Source: Ophthalmolycus amberensis (lineage: Eukaryota; Chordata; Actinopteri; Perciformes; Zoarcidae). Taken from it: a DNA stretch of 64,000 nt. Shown piece after piece: positions 21,661-34,339 of the stretch. The notes under the pieces are model-generated. The model was not told the origin of the DNA. It was given only the letters and a program-made list of their open reading frames with translations, and ran no database searches. A program made the position numbers and the translations under genes. The DNA lies in the NCBI GenBank assembly GCA_024529925.1, contig JAFEUB010001530.1, forward strand, positions 558,001 through 622,000, read 5' to 3'. Within the stretch, counting starts at the first letter, position 1. Every line of letters begins with the position of its first letter.

Positions 21661-23116
21661 CTTGGCGAATCTATCTTGCCAGCTAATTGTTGTGTTTGCG
21701 CATGCTTCATCAATTCAAGCATGTCAGGACATTGAGTCATTAGATTTCCGAATTTAAAAAAGAGCATTTCTTTTGTCCCTGGATGCGTTTTATGCTGGCG
21801 AGGAGATGGGATTTCAAACATCTCTCTCATTGCTCTAGTTCTCTCAATCTGCTTATCTGACATCCAACTAGCTAAAGCAGCTGCACATTAGTTTCTACTG
21901 TAAGTATCATTACTAATGCAAGTATAAGGAAATTGACAATTGTTTTGATACTGCAGCATTATGAAGCGTTACTCATCTGTCCAGTTCTTCACTGTTTCTT
22001 CTCACACCACAACTTAAGGCCTTATTTCTTTTCTTGGAAGAATATTTTAACTTCACTATGTTATCCTTGTGCTAATGTGTTAGCCTGTGGCTACTGATGT
22101 CTGTTGGCCACAGTGCTAACAAGTATTTTTTGCTGAAGCAGAGGTACATTCTGCACAGTCCCATGATTCATTTGAGCTGGTGATGCACACAATAGACCTA
22201 ATTATCTTATCTGAATGTAGTCCCCCTGGCATTTTAGCTTGTTCTTGATCCCTTCATCTCCTCTGTGGGGACTACTGTGACACTTGGGATCATAGAGTGA
22301 TATTTAAAGCCCCTATGTATAGAAATGATAGAATGTTATCATCTTTCAAAGGCTTGTGCTTGTAAATGCCACAGTGTCCTAAAATGTACAGACACTTTCA
22401 AATGATCCACACAGGCACTTCAATGCTACAGGAGGGCCTATAAATATGCAGCGTTTTCCTAAAAAGAAGGTATAGACTGATTAAGAAAAGTCACTCTCAA
22501 TCATCACTTATGACCTACTAGAAGTGTTCGGTGGTGTCTGCCTGGATTCTCTTTCTTCTTACTTTGCTGTGTTCGGGACGTTTTTGGGGGTCAGCAAAGA
22601 GCCTTCGGGCTCCACGTGGGGTTGTAACCCCCAGCTCATCAGCAGGGTGTGAAGTTAGATCTCATTCCCACCTTGTCAAATACCGCCACTGTCAAGCCCC
22701 TTGGCGTCTGATACTGAGGCACCCTTTAGCGTCTATGATCCAAAGTGGCGGTATGTGACGATGAAGCGTGCACTTTGGCTGCATTCATTCTAAATCCGGC
22801 ACCTTCCGCAGCCTTGTGTGGAGGTGTGTGTTTATTTGTGCTTTAGAACCTGCTTTGAAACTATCCGAAAATAACTTTCTATTTCTCTGACTCACTGGAC
22901 TTTCTTTTATTTATTTATTTTATTCTAAGTCTCTGTGGAATGCTATGACAATGTTTACCATTTGTATTAAATTTGAGCTGAGATGCATTATGTCTCATTG
23001 AGTTATCTTTTAAACTGACCTGGGGTACATTTGATTGGTTGATTTTAATTTGTACATATCACTTGGAATACCTTTTTAAGTCTAAATAAGTCACCATAGA
23101 CCTGCAACACAGTATC
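21661..23116. other. Intron 2, nothing recognised
   Basis: About 1.4 kb with no gene, RNA or repeat terminus that I could recognise. Confidence 0.45.
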
Positions 23117-23195
23117 GTCTAAAGCAGTGGTTCTCAACTGGTCTGGCTGCGGGACCCACCATCACCCCTTAATGACAAGCCGGGACCCACGACCC

Positions 23196-23198
<3 letters not shown>

Positions 23199-23239
<41 letters not shown>
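23199..23239. repeat. (AT)n microsatellite
   Basis: Perfect AT repeat inside the outer hAT element, left of the nested insertion. Further (TA)n runs at 23705-23731 and 23737-23764 lie on the right side of the insertion. Confidence 0.95.
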
Positions 23240-23245
<6 letters not shown>

Positions 23246-23250
23246 ATATA

Positions 23251-23703
23251 AGGTGTAACGGTACGCGTATTCGTATTGAACCGTTCGGTACGAGGCTCAC
23301 GGTTCGGTACGCATGACGAACCGAATACGTTTTTTTTTTAAAACCTTTATTTAACCAGGTAGTGCCATTGAGATTAAAATCGCTTTTGCAAGATGTAAGT
23401 AACAATACAAGATGTAAGCAAGATGTAAGTAACAATACTACATAACATTAAGGAGCAGTTTTTGTTTTTTATGCTTATGTGTTGCTAAGAAGACACCCCA
23501 GAAGATGGGTCACTCAGGTATAGTTCCATCATTGTTCAAAGTCAAAGAATAACTTTATGTTAGTTGTAATGAATAAATATATTTTAAAATCAAGTACATT
23601 TCTCTGGCATTTATAGTTTTCTACTGTACCGAAACGTACCGAACCGTGGCTCCACTGTATCGTACCGAACCCAACCGTGAATTTTGTGAACCGTTACACC
23701 CCT
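23251..23703. mobile_element. Nested MITE with GGTGTAACGGT inverted ends
   Basis: Left end AGGTGTAACGGTACGCG; the reverse complement of the right end is AGGGGTGTAACGGTTCAC. Sub-terminal GAACCG/CGGTTC and GGTACG motifs are mirrored (GTACCGAACCGTGG on the right, CGGTTCGGTACGC on the left). Both sides are AT repeat, so a target duplication cannot be scored. The middle contains CTTTATTTAACCAGGTAGT.. GAGATTAAAATC, a sequence also found in other teleost repeats, and a GATGTAAGTAACAATAC unit repeated near 23390-23440. Confidence 0.75.
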
Positions 23704-23731
23704 AATATATATATATATATATATATATATC

Positions 23732-23767
<36 letters not shown>

Positions 23768-24557
23768 TTTGGGTATATCTATATTCAAGACGTCCAGTAG
23801 TAGTAACGTCTCTGTGTAGTAAACAACTGTCAAATCAAATAAAGAAAGTACACATCAATTATATTTTAACAAATATTATTCTCATTTTTCAAAGTTAACT
23901 GGATGGATTATAAATACATAGAAATACATGAATACATGTTCTTCTCATTTCAAGTAAAATAACAGCTGGATTAAAAAATAAATTACGTAATGAAATTCTA
24001 TTTAGAAAAAAATATTTTCACTGAATTGTCCTGCAGCTTTAAATTCAGTTCATTCAGTGTGAAGTGAAAAATCCACAATATTATATTTTTCTCATCTTCC
24101 AAAAAGAGAAATTAGTGTTGGAAGAATTCACCTCTATGAGTCTGTCCAGTCAGAGTCTAATGACTCTGGTCTCTCTGGACATTTCTCTCTTTTGGAGATC
24201 GTCCTATGATTTGACTTTCACAACCCACACCTCAACAGTCCTGCTCTGCTCTCTCTCTCCTCGTCTCTCCCCGTGTGTGTACATCTCACTCAAGTCAGGA
24301 AACTTGTCAGAATACCCATATTTGATTGGCTGAGCTTCATCACGTGATGTGATTCACAACGCATTGGTCGGTGTTTTTCCTGCACCGCTGAACAAGTTCC
24401 GTAAATGCTGGAATAATTCCGCTACATAAAAAATGCCCTTCAAAATAAAATCACAATTTTTTATTTAATTTTTTTTGTCAGGCAAAGGCCCACTGAAAAC
24501 GGGTCCGCGACCCACTTTTGGGTCGCGAATCACCAGTTGAGAATCACTGGTCTAAAG

Positions 24558-26310
24558 GCACTAGCACTGAAAGTTGGCACAACGGGGTCCATCGCCGCAA
24601 AGGGGAGGGCGTTGTAACCACAAAAACATCCATCCTTATCTGCACTTCTTCATCTTGCCTGTGTGGTGGAGTGGCCAGCTGAAAGCCACTCCTGAGTAAG
24701 GTCAGTGTGACTGCCCAACTGGTGAATATGCGTTGGCACTTAAAGAACTCTGAGAGCATGAAGCAAACTAACTCTCCCATCAGAGTGGAACAACATTAAA
24801 CTGTGACCTGATAGGGCCCAACTGCTGGAGTAGGGCTTATCACTGCGAGGTGTGGTATTGGCAGCACCACGTTACAAGGAAGCTTTTACTAGGACCCAGT
24901 ACTAGATGAACCCAATATAGAGACGGGCTACCTGGGGGAAAAAACAACAAATAAACCTGCACAAGTAGCAAACAGTCTTGGCACAACAGTAGGCAAAACA
25001 CAAGGGCTGAGTATTGTTCCAAATGTTCCGATACTTGATCAATAGAGTGCTATTTTGTTTCTTAAACTCTGCCAATCATCGCTAAATGACATTCAATTTA
25101 AAACTGGCAAAACTATGATTTCAGTCAGGAACTATCTCATCAGAAAATAAGCAAATAAAATAAAATAAGCAAACTAAAGGCCAAAAATCTCACCAGTCGT
25201 TCGATGTCGATCTCTGTACTTGACCGTTTTAAATATTCCAGGCTTCACACCCAACGCTACGAGGCTCACAAAGGTAGCACCGATCAGAAATGTAACACTC
25301 AAAGAACAGACACAATAACGCGCTGCGTCAAAGTTTGCATCGGGGAATACAAAGACTCTGCCCTCTGAAGCTGAACGTGGCTTGTTAAATGTAAAGCTGT
25401 ATCACGGTTTCCCTTTCTTCTGTTTTATTCAAGCCTCCTTTAACGTAAAAGTAAAACTAATGCATTATTCTCTCTGAACAATGAAGCTAATGTCATCTCA
25501 GGCCTTTGAATCATGTAGAGAAAGAAACTACACGGGGCAGGTACCACCACATGCGGGTGGACCTTTTGTTTAATATGGAGCAGCTTCTCCCATCCGTCTC
25601 CCCTGTGTCTATCTGCCGTGTCTTCTGCGAGCTGGCCAATTACTGCTTAGCTGAGCTTGTCACTTCCTTCTCCCTCTGGATACGCGAGGGCTGTTGGAAG
25701 TGTATAAACAGGAAGGGTGAGGAGAAAAGGGAAGAGACTCATGAAACATACATGCAGCGGCATCACAGAGGACGGGACGGCTCAGTCTTTCTCTCACAGG
25801 CAGTGACGGGCCTCAATCAGCTCAGTATATTCATCTTACCAATACTTACTAATAACATGCAGCCACTGTACATCCCACAGGGAAATGGTGGTGCTCCATG
25901 GCGCCGAGCCGTAATCCAATCTTTTTTTACTTGGGCCACATTTGTCTCAGCATAAATTGTTTCAAATGGCTGCCTTGAACTGTATTTAATTTATTTTTGG
26001 GTGAGAGTCAAACTAGGAATTAGTTCCACAACAATCAGACATACTTACCTTAATTCCACTCCAAAGAATCCTATCGGTGGTCACAGCAGTATTGAGTTTT
26101 TAAAGCACAGAGGTGCACTGGGAAGTGATATCACCACCAAAGAAACCAAGTAGAAAATGCTTCAAAATCGTTCTAGTTTTGAATGTTTGAAGAATAGTTA
26201 TTGTCGTCACTGTTAGATTGCCAGGCAACCAGTGTAAAAGTCACTGCATCCAGTCAAGATGTAGTCCGGTATGTACCATGCTAATTTGTGAGTTTTGGAG
26301 GTAGTTGTAC
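24558..26310. other. Intron 2, nothing recognised
   Basis: No exon-like frame with a domain and no repeat termini were recognised. The 149-residue frame at 25506-25955 has no recognisable domain. Confidence 0.45.
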
Positions 26311-26324
26311 TTGCAAGTAATTTT

Positions 26325-26575
26325 TTAAAGTCCAAGTCAACTCTCAAGTCTTTGAGGGACAAGTCCAAGTCAAGTCTATGGTCCTTGAGGGTCAAGTCCA
26401 AATCAAGTCTTTGTTCTTTGAGGGGCAAGTCCAAGTCAAGTCTCAAGCCTTTTAAGGGCAAGTCCAAGTCAGGTTGCAAATCTTTGATGGGCAAGTCGAA
26501 GTCTCAAGTCTTTGAGCTAGAGTCCAAGTCAAGTTCAAGTCTTTGGTCACAAGTGCAAGTCAAGTCACAAGAACT
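26325..26575. repeat. AAGTCCAAGTCAAGTCT minisatellite
   Basis: About eight imperfect units of roughly 30 bp built on CAAGTCCAAGTCAAGTCT..CTTTGAGGGG. It gives long Lys/Ser-rich frames on + and Leu/Asp-rich frames on -, which are artefacts. Similar tandem arrays occur in other teleost genomes. Confidence 0.85.
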
Positions 26576-28215
26576 CAAACCCCCCCGCCTGAGCTCCAAC
26601 TGCAGGTCATAGGCGGTAACAAAGCCGTATCTGGGTCTGCCCGCGGCAGACTGGTTGCTGCGGTCTCGTTTACTTTTGTAGGTCAGAAAGAGGCATCAGT
26701 ATTACATTGTGACATAACGAGTGAAAAGTTTCTTGTAGTAACCTCAACTACCATGGGGACACTGCTTTTGCCAGCCAAATTCTCTGCTGTGAAAAGGGTC
26801 TACAGGTACCCATGTGAATAATGTGCAAGGTTGCCAAAATATAAGTATGGCTTAGTTGTTCAGTTGTGTTGATCTGCTGTTCTAATCATAGCAGTTAAGT
26901 TTGAGCAAAAGAAGCGTCTTTAAAGATGATTCCATCAATCATCTTTTCTCTCTCTGTATTCTGACACATCTACTGTATCTGAGCCTGTGATGTCCCCGGC
27001 AGTGTTGCTGCATGATTTACAAGCTGTCGGGAGTGTTCTCTTTCTGGACCTTGATGTTTTTTACGGACTGCTATTTTTCTATCTTGTGAGGGCAAGATAA
27101 ATAGTGACACTCAACATTCGCAGCCAGTCACGCGCGGCGGCCATCTCTGCTGGTGGTGAAATGCCCGCTGGGAATCCCTGCCTGTTTCTATAAGTAGGGC
27201 CGGATGACTAATGATCGCTCTATGGATATTACTGCCGTGAGCGGCTCTGGGATGATGGAAGTGTGACAGCTTGGGGGTCGTAATTAAGGACCAGCAGGGA
27301 GGAATCATAAACCAGGTCTATACATCAATTAATATAGCTCTATGATGATATGGTCCCAGATGGAAAAACACGCCATTTCTGGAAGCCATTTGGAGTCGAT
27401 ACGATATACTCCTCTTGATGTTTCCACCACAATTTGATGTTGCCGTGGGCAACGGGAACAATGTTTCTTTTTAGATTCTGAGAACTAAATTTATTCCTGC
27501 TTCCATTCCCAGTGCGATGTTCCCGTTTTATTTATCTTTCCCAAGTATTACTTCCATTCTCAGTTTACAATTATAAAATCAGGGTTCAGTATTTTGCCTC
27601 ACAGCAGCTTCAGTTGAAGGCTGTTTCTGTATCTGCAGTATAAGGAGCCTGCGTGGTTCTTGCATGTTAAAGTAGTTGCAGTGGCACGAAGGAAAAGTCA
27701 GAGTTTAATCAAAGCAGACATCAAGAATAACACAGTTTGCGACTGCACCACCTCTCCACATTCCCATGGCGATCCGGCCTGTGGGTGAAGAGGAGGTGTA
27801 ATTCTGTTTACCTCAAAGTACTCGACTGTCCTCTAATACCGCTGTGTCTGTCATTTAGTTATGACAAATACTGTAATGTTCCAGTCTCCACGGATACTGC
27901 TCATAATAACTTTGTTGCTTGTGTAACAGAGAACATAATTATGCACATCATGTTTACTCCTTTTGGTTTGTTTGTAATAAGTCAGTGTGAACACAAAACA
28001 GGCAGAACAAAACCAATGTATCACAAACTAAAGGAACCATTATACTGGTGTCATTTCTTTTTTCAGCTCCTTTTGTGTTTACTTTTAGTCAATCTGGGTT
28101 TTAAAAGAGAATTATTCCAACAGAGAACTTATGTATTCGAGATATTTAAAGTTCAGTTATGCTTTGTACATGTATTTGTACTGTACTTTCATCGATTTTG
28201 TCATTGTTCCCTAAA
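26576..28215. other. Intron 2, nothing recognised
   Basis: The 192-residue frame at 27737-28315 runs into the following repeat, has no recognisable domain and is not supported as a gene. Confidence 0.45.
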
Positions 28216-28221
28216 GGTTAG

Positions 28222-28535
28222 GGCTAGAGATGCTCCAATACTGATATATATATATATATATTGGTCCGATACTGACTCTAATAAGCCGATCTGGTATTGG
28301 ATATCATTATATTAATAAAAAACAATTTAGTACATTTATATCTACGCATTTATTTGTTACATTTTGTTCAATAAAATTAGAAAAGCAATGTGTAAATCAA
28401 GCCTGATGTCGCCTTAAAAGTCACTTTCACACAGTGAGGCATACTTAAGGCAACTTGTTGATTAAACACTGGTATCAGATTGGTACATGGTATAGGCCGA
28501 TGCCCAAAGCCCCAGTATCGCGGGATATATATCAT
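28222..28535. repeat. Possible decayed hAT-like repeat with a TA tract
   Basis: Starts CTAGAGATGCTCCAATACTGAT and contains GGTCCGATACTGAC, CCGATCTGGTATTGGATATC and, near the far end, GGTATAGGCCGATGCC. The GATGC(A/T)CC..GATAC motif set recalls a teleost hAT family, but the right terminus is not preserved. Confidence 0.4.
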
Positions 28536-29639
28536 TTATATATATATGACTTAAAATGAAAATGACTAAAAACATCAGATCGAGGCATACCTTTCCCATT
28601 TTTGGCGATAAGGCCAACAAAGGTATCACAATGTTGTTTTTTATTATTGCTGTTGATAATTATGATATATTTATTCATAATAATGCACAATTTATAGTTT
28701 TACGCTTATTGTCCTGATGGAAAATGGTTCAAATGCTGATAGTGAAACAAGTAATTTTGCTTAAAATGTGACATTCAAAACAATGTAGCTAGGAACAACA
28801 GTGGCGACGGTGTAAATGTAGGCTACGGCAGAGACTACGATCTGTTGGCTGTTCATCTGGTGTCTTTGTTGGGAGTGGAAAACAGATTCAATAATAACTT
28901 TTTAGAAAGCAATAAATAATTAGCCATCGTTATCGTAGAAGGTTAAAATTTGCACATTTTGAGATTGTAGAGTTTTATCGCCCATGTCTACTTTTTATAC
29001 CATCAAAACATAACTCAGGTACAGCTTTTCTCTTTGCCGTAACAGTTCGGTGGGTTGGTCAAATTTTGGGGAGTGACTGAATGGCTGGATTGAATGAAAG
29101 GCCCTGCACATGTGTAACGCTGCATTCACATGGAACCAGGCCGACGGCCGACAACAGACGGACAAAATGTTCTGAAATGGCGGAATGGCAGGATGGCAAA
29201 ACGAAAAAAAAACACATTATGGTATGTTGCTGTGGTGATGGAATAAAATATGATAAAATGATTACGCTATAAAATGCAGCTTTCTCTTACTGAAAACTTA
29301 ACCAACTCCACATCCCGTCCGTGCATTTTGTCTCGGAGATGGGCATTACTTTGGACTCATCCATCTCATCCATGCCGTTATTCCCCGGCATAGTTTCACC
29401 GTCCTGCTCTCGACCACTAACACGATATCCTGGTTTGCCGTCTTCTGTCTGCCTGATTCCATGTGAATGCATCGTAACAGGACTAAGCGTATGATCATGT
29501 GCCGAACGCATCCTCAATCCTCGCTTTGTTGGATATCTTTCAAAACGTTATTCCTAATTTTCTCTTTTTCCTACAAATGTCCAGTTCATTTCCACTTGTC
29601 ACACACATACATTCTTTAAAAAAAATAAACGTACTCCTT
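28536..29639. other. Intron 2, mostly unrecognised
   Basis: Near 28800-28890 GGCTACGGCAGAGACTACGA followed by TTGGCTGTTCATCTGGTGT resembles 34665-34710 (GGCTACGGCGGAGCCTACGA.. TTGGCTATTCATGTAGTGT), so a short dispersed repeat is present. Nothing else was recognised. Confidence 0.5.
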
Positions 29640-29910
29640 CACAGGAAAGAACTTGGTTAGGTTTCGGCAACAATACGGCTTTGGCTGGGTTTAGGAAATG
29701 AAAGGGGTTTGGGTTAGAATAACTACAGAAGTGATGTCACCTAAGTACAGAAGTCATGCGACTGATAACTCAACGTTTGGGTTTGATCAACTTTGGAAGT
29801 AACCTGACAAATAAATCAACATTGTGTCTTCTGGTTACACATAGGACGTGAACAGCGGTCTCCCTGATGAAAAGTCGTGGTGTGTTACTCGCCCATCCCC
29901 TCCGGTCTCC
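29640..29910 (+). repeat. Copy of dispersed repeat family B
   Basis: Contains GGTTTCGGCAACAATACGG, AGAATAACTACAGAAGTGA, ACGTGAACAGCGGTCTCC and GATGAAAAGTCGTGGTGTG in the same order as at 18930-19260. Confidence 0.55.
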
Positions 29911-31011
29911 TCACTACTCTCTTTTTTTTCTTTCCTATTCTAGATTTACGTGGGATAGATATGAATTGATTTCATGGGATGGATACAAATTGCAGTCCAT
30001 CGCTTTTCACAGATATATAGCTATGAACGGTGCATGGCGAAACAGCCTGCATGTGCATGTGTAGATTTATACACGTGTCGTGGGAGAGATGCTCCACAGC
30101 GGCTCCTCCTCCATACGTCAGAAACTATCGATCTCCATGTCACTGTCAGAGTTCCCTGCTCAGGAGATAACTGACCGACACACACACACACACACACACA
30201 TACATGCAGCATTCTCCACTCAACATAGCCATGAATGTGACTGGTCATGACAAACAGGCAGGTTGGAGCCGGGATGAGGAAAATTTCAGTACGCCTCTCA
30301 CACGCACACACACACGAGTAGCATGGAAATGCAGTGGGTACACACTTGGATGCAGCGCGTCCTCCCATAATCCCATGCTCTTCCTAAAGTCATTGCATCT
30401 ATGAGCTAATGCTAGCATACTATTAACTGTATTATCTATTGGTTTACAAGTATGGAGTAACATGGTAGAATTATAATCGACACTAGAGAGTTTCTTATTA
30501 CAGATCCCTTCAAGTGTAACATAGCACATGCCATTAATCGGGCTGCTGCATAATTCCTCATGGACGAGTGTGTCGGGGGAGTTTTCACCCTAGAACAGCA
30601 CTCTCGTGTTCGGGCCCTGAAGAGAAGACATGATGCACAATGATTGGGTACATCTTTTTAATTTAGTATCGAGGTGGCCGAACAGTTATTCATTCTCAGA
30701 TTGAAATTACCGTTGAAAAGAGTGCAATATTCAAATAACCAGAGCCACAATGTTGGGTGTAACTTACATTGAGTCTAAATAAGCGTTAAGGTATAAACGT
30801 TATGCCATTTTTGCTAGCCTCAATTCTCTGCAAAATAGTCGGCCGAGCTGCAAAATGAAGCGCGAGGCTGTTGGAATGATATTGTGGATTATATCTTCAT
30901 CTTACTAAATATGAGCTAAATCAAATCACAGGCCGCAGTGAATACACCTCAAAGCTGAGTTGAACATGTTGGTCTAGTCTGCCTGACTCGTTGATCCTTT
31001 ATCTCAACCTT
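29911..31011. other. Intron 2, nothing recognised apart from a short (AC)n
   Basis: Includes an (AC)11 microsatellite at 30179-30200. No gene or transposon terminus was recognised. Confidence 0.5.
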
Positions 31012-33193
31012 TTAAGCCCTAGCCCTATTTTTAGGCCTCTGCTCGAAAATTGCCTACCCATACTCAAAAGAGTGCATCTTTGCAAGCACAAGGTCTATTT
31101 GAATAATTGGTGTGTTGTAATAAAGGAACACTTGTGAGATTTGTTCAGATGTGTAAATATCAGTGTATAAGTTACTGGTTAAGAGTAAATGAACATGGCA
31201 CACAGCTCAAATTAGAAAAGTTTCAGGTTCGCCTGAAAAAAAGCCCCTTTATTGTTATTATTTCATTGAAATGATGCAGCCCCCAGCCTAAAACATCTCC
31301 CAAATCATAGCACATATATGTGAACAGTCTCGCTGCAAAGTTTTACTTTGATAAAGTGAAGCAGAACAAAATGAGAGGTTTTAGTACAGAATGTTTCGGA
31401 GAGATTTCCAAAATGTGCATTTGGCCATGTGTGCCATTTGAATTTCCTCATGTACTAAACTACATATTTCACTTATAAATTACTAATGGTGTTAAATACA
31501 TCCAAATGCAGCAATTTCTGGCTTTTTTTGGAGAAAAAAATATATATATTTTCCCATTCAAAATAACACAAATCAACTGAATCCAAATGAAACATTTATT
31601 TTTACTGTAAACATTTGAAACAAACTGTAAAAACCAAAAAACCACACAAAAAAACAAAAAACTATTTAGCTATTCCTCCAGTAGTCAGACCTGTTGTGGA
31701 CCGTCACAAGGCCAGTGACTATGATAATGGAGAGGAATACGTAAAAGTCCTTTACTGTGACCACAGCCCATTGGAACTTCATCCCAGCTAGTTTCCGTTT
31801 GGCAGCGTTGGCATTCGTGTTGTCAATGATTTTTCGGACAACAGATAACGAAAACAAAAGCTGGAAGAGGCCAAGGGGAGACCATGGTGTGGTGGTGTCA
31901 AATGTGGGTCCTGGTGTCCTGGCTGGCATGAACCTGAGAGGGTCTGGTTGGATGCACTCCTCCTCTCTGTTGTGCCACCTGTCGTAGTCGTCCTCCTCCT
32001 CCTCACTGTCTGAACTTGGTTTTCCATGCTTGGATGCTGGCGCAGAAGCTCCCAGAGAGGCGCAGCAGTCTCTTCTGTTGAGCCATGGGGGGGAGGTGAT
32101 GCGGCTGGCTGAGGCTGTGGACGTCCTCGAGCCGATCGTTGAGTTTTCTTTTGTCCTCGAGACGATGGTTGAGCCGTCTTTTGTCCTCGTCGTGCTGGCT
32201 GTGAGGAACTTGAAGTGCCTGGCACACTGGCATGGGGGGGGGCTCGTATTCCTCATCACTGTAAACCAGAATATGGAAGAAAAATAAATATGTGCATTCA
32301 GTAGTTTGGTTCTGAAATTGTAATACATGTAAGCACTCACGCACACACACACAGAAAAAGCACAGAGTATGAAAGTATGCACCATAGTGGTTATGAAATG
32401 GTAATACATGTAAGCACACACTTTGCTAGGCCTATGTACTTTTATTGTTTGTGTCTGTCTTTTTATGCACTTACGCAGAACAATAACTTTCGTTCCCATT
32501 GGCCGACCTCCATGGTACATACCTCTCTGTATTCGTTAGAGCCAATAGAATTGAGCTAATCACTTGAAAATGAGTGACAGCACTGTTAGCCAGTCAAAAT
32601 CATCAAGTCTCCGAAAATAGTGACCTGCAGGTTCTGGGGGAGAGAGCAGGTTACACCTTCCCCTGTGGGGTGAAATCACCCCTCCCAAACGAAAGGTGTG
32701 TCTCTGTTGCTAGACAGGAAGTCCGTTGAACCTTTTCCGGAGAAAAAATGCGGGGATATTAAATTTTTCTTCTTGAAATCGTCAAAAGTGAGTCATATTT
32801 ATGATCATAAAGCGATAATGTGATTTGTGTTGCTGGTGTCTGTTGGCTTATATCTCAGCGATAGTATGACGGAGAGAAATGTTACGGTTATGACCGTAAC
32901 CGTTGTGTTCGTGGCGTGCTTTCTGCTATCTCGCTTTGTTTGTTAGCATCAAGCTATGATTGCTAAGTCCGGAAATGTCCCGAGTGTGTACACTCCTGGC
33001 GAAATATGAATATGGTATTGTAGTTATGCTAAGTTTGAGTACTGAGTTGTGTTTGGAGTATGTTCAAATGTCTTTTAAAACGATTTTATCCCAGGTTCTG
33101 ACGTTTCACGTGGTATGCGACATCATTATATTAATTTTCATAATTAATATGTATTCAATGGTCCAAAAATGACACAGTCTAGGGTCTCCTTAA
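31012..33193 (-). mobile_element. piggyBac-type transposon, degraded (ends tentative)
   Basis: Carries a broken piggyBac transposase on the minus strand. TTAA, the piggyBac target, occurs at 31012-31015 followed by GCCCTAGCCC, and at 33190-33193 preceded (other strand) by GGAGACCCTAGACTG; these CCCTAG-containing ends are the best boundary candidates. The part at 31020-31660 is non-coding and has AAAATAAATG on the minus strand, a possible poly(A) signal. The boundaries are inferred from TTAA and weak similarity, not from clean inverted repeats. Confidence 0.5.
31666..32276 (-). pseudogene. piggyBac transposase N-terminal part, frameshifted and truncated
   Basis: On the minus strand the final 95 or so residues of the frame read PDPLRFMPARTPGPTFDTTTPWSPLGLFQLLFS, then VVRKIIDNTNANAAKRK, then WAVVTVKDFYVFLSIIIVTGL and YWRNS, then stop. 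That is the start of the DDE_Tnp_1_7 (piggyBac) domain, with the usual acidic SDSEEEEDD just before it. Upstream coding-like pieces (SDEEYEPPPMPV and SSSSQPARRGQKTAQPS) sit in the two other frames, so at least two frameshifts exist, one near a G8 run at about 32234-32242. The catalytic Asp region is missing because the frame stops after YWRNS. It cannot encode active transposase. Confidence 0.8.
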
Positions 33194-33204
33194 TAGGAGA
33201 CCCT

Positions 33205-34335
33205 CGGCATTAAGAATTAAGGTTTGTGCAAGTTAGAATCCATGTTCCCCCCCGACCACGGCTCTGAAATATCAGTAGCCTCCCTGTGCTGCGTACGGAT
33301 ACCTGCATGGCGCTGTCCGTGGTGCTGAAATAGAGTCCTGTCCTCCCATCGCTTCGTCCTATAGGATTTAAAAGATAAATACTATTTTCTAATTCATATG
33401 GCTGAAAAAAAAGTCTTCAGCAGAGAGCTGTGACCAAATAATAATCTGAAAAGAAAATGTAAACGACCTCGTTGTGATGAATTTAGATGTACTTTGGTTT
33501 TGTTGGCCATCAGTTCAGTCATTGAGCGTTGAGCTTACAAGAACCCTTTTAATCTCAATCACAATTAATCATAGTGTAGCCTAACTGTACTGCCCTAACG
33601 ATAAAGTTCTCAGCCACCCAAACCATTTGCAACCCTTGCAATCAAAGAAAAAGTAGCCCAATTTGTCCCAATCTGGCAAACTGATTTGCCATTTGTGAAT
33701 GTGTGAATATTGAAAGGGGATGAGAGCCACTTTTACAGATCATAGTCAATGAGCAGGCGTGTTGGGGGGGCTCATCCATTTTTAACGTTCAGCAGGAAGT
33801 GGGGTCTCGGAAGGACCCCTCTTTGACATCGCTAAGTATAGCATCAAAGAGTGGTGAGCTCTTGCATGTTTAATGGCTCAACTGTGCATCATACTTCCTG
33901 CGTCTGTGTATTTTGGTCCGTGGTATTTATGTTCACAGCATGCCACTGATTGCTTGTGAACTCATTTCACATCAAAGGCGAGAGAGTGACAGCAATGCTT
34001 TTCTCTCCGGTTATTTCAGACTCGTGTTCATACATTTGGGTTACACTTGACAGTTGTATTAAATATCACTCAGTTGGGAAATTTTTTTTAGAAACACAAG
34101 AAGGCGTGTGATTGGTTGGATGGCTGCGTGTAACTAAGTGCTCCGTGTTGTCTTGTGAAGAGTGGCACTCTAACGGGAAAAATATGCATCGAATAAATGA
34201 CTCTTCCATTTCAGCATCCTGGAGACCTTTTACTCTCAGTATTATTATTTTCTGAATTCAGTCAAAATATTTTCAATATTGATTCATGTTGATAGTCATC
34301 ACTATATATTGTAATAATGATAATAATACTGTGAC
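33205..34335. other. Intron 2, nothing recognised
   Basis: No exon-like frame or repeat end was recognised. Confidence 0.45.
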
Positions 34336-34339
34336 CATA

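Larger units (their letters stand above)
23125..24549. mobile_element. hAT-type element with perfect 8-bp target duplication, carrying a nested insertion
   Basis: Flanked by the identical octamer GTCTAAAG at 23117-23124 and 24550-24557. It starts CAGTGGTTCTCAACTGG and ends with the complement of CAGTGATTCTCAACTGG. Sub-terminal GCGGGACCCACC and its counterpart GGTCCGCGACCCACTTTTGGGTCGCG are mirrored. These are hallmarks of a hAT (Charlie-like) transposon. It is 1,425 bp with no transposase frame left, and it has been entered by another element (23251-23703) within an AT repeat. Confidence 0.9.

Noticed and set aside
26213..26494. Leu/Asp-rich 93-residue frame that looks like a repeat protein
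   Set aside because: It is the antisense reading of the AAGTCCAAGTC minisatellite.
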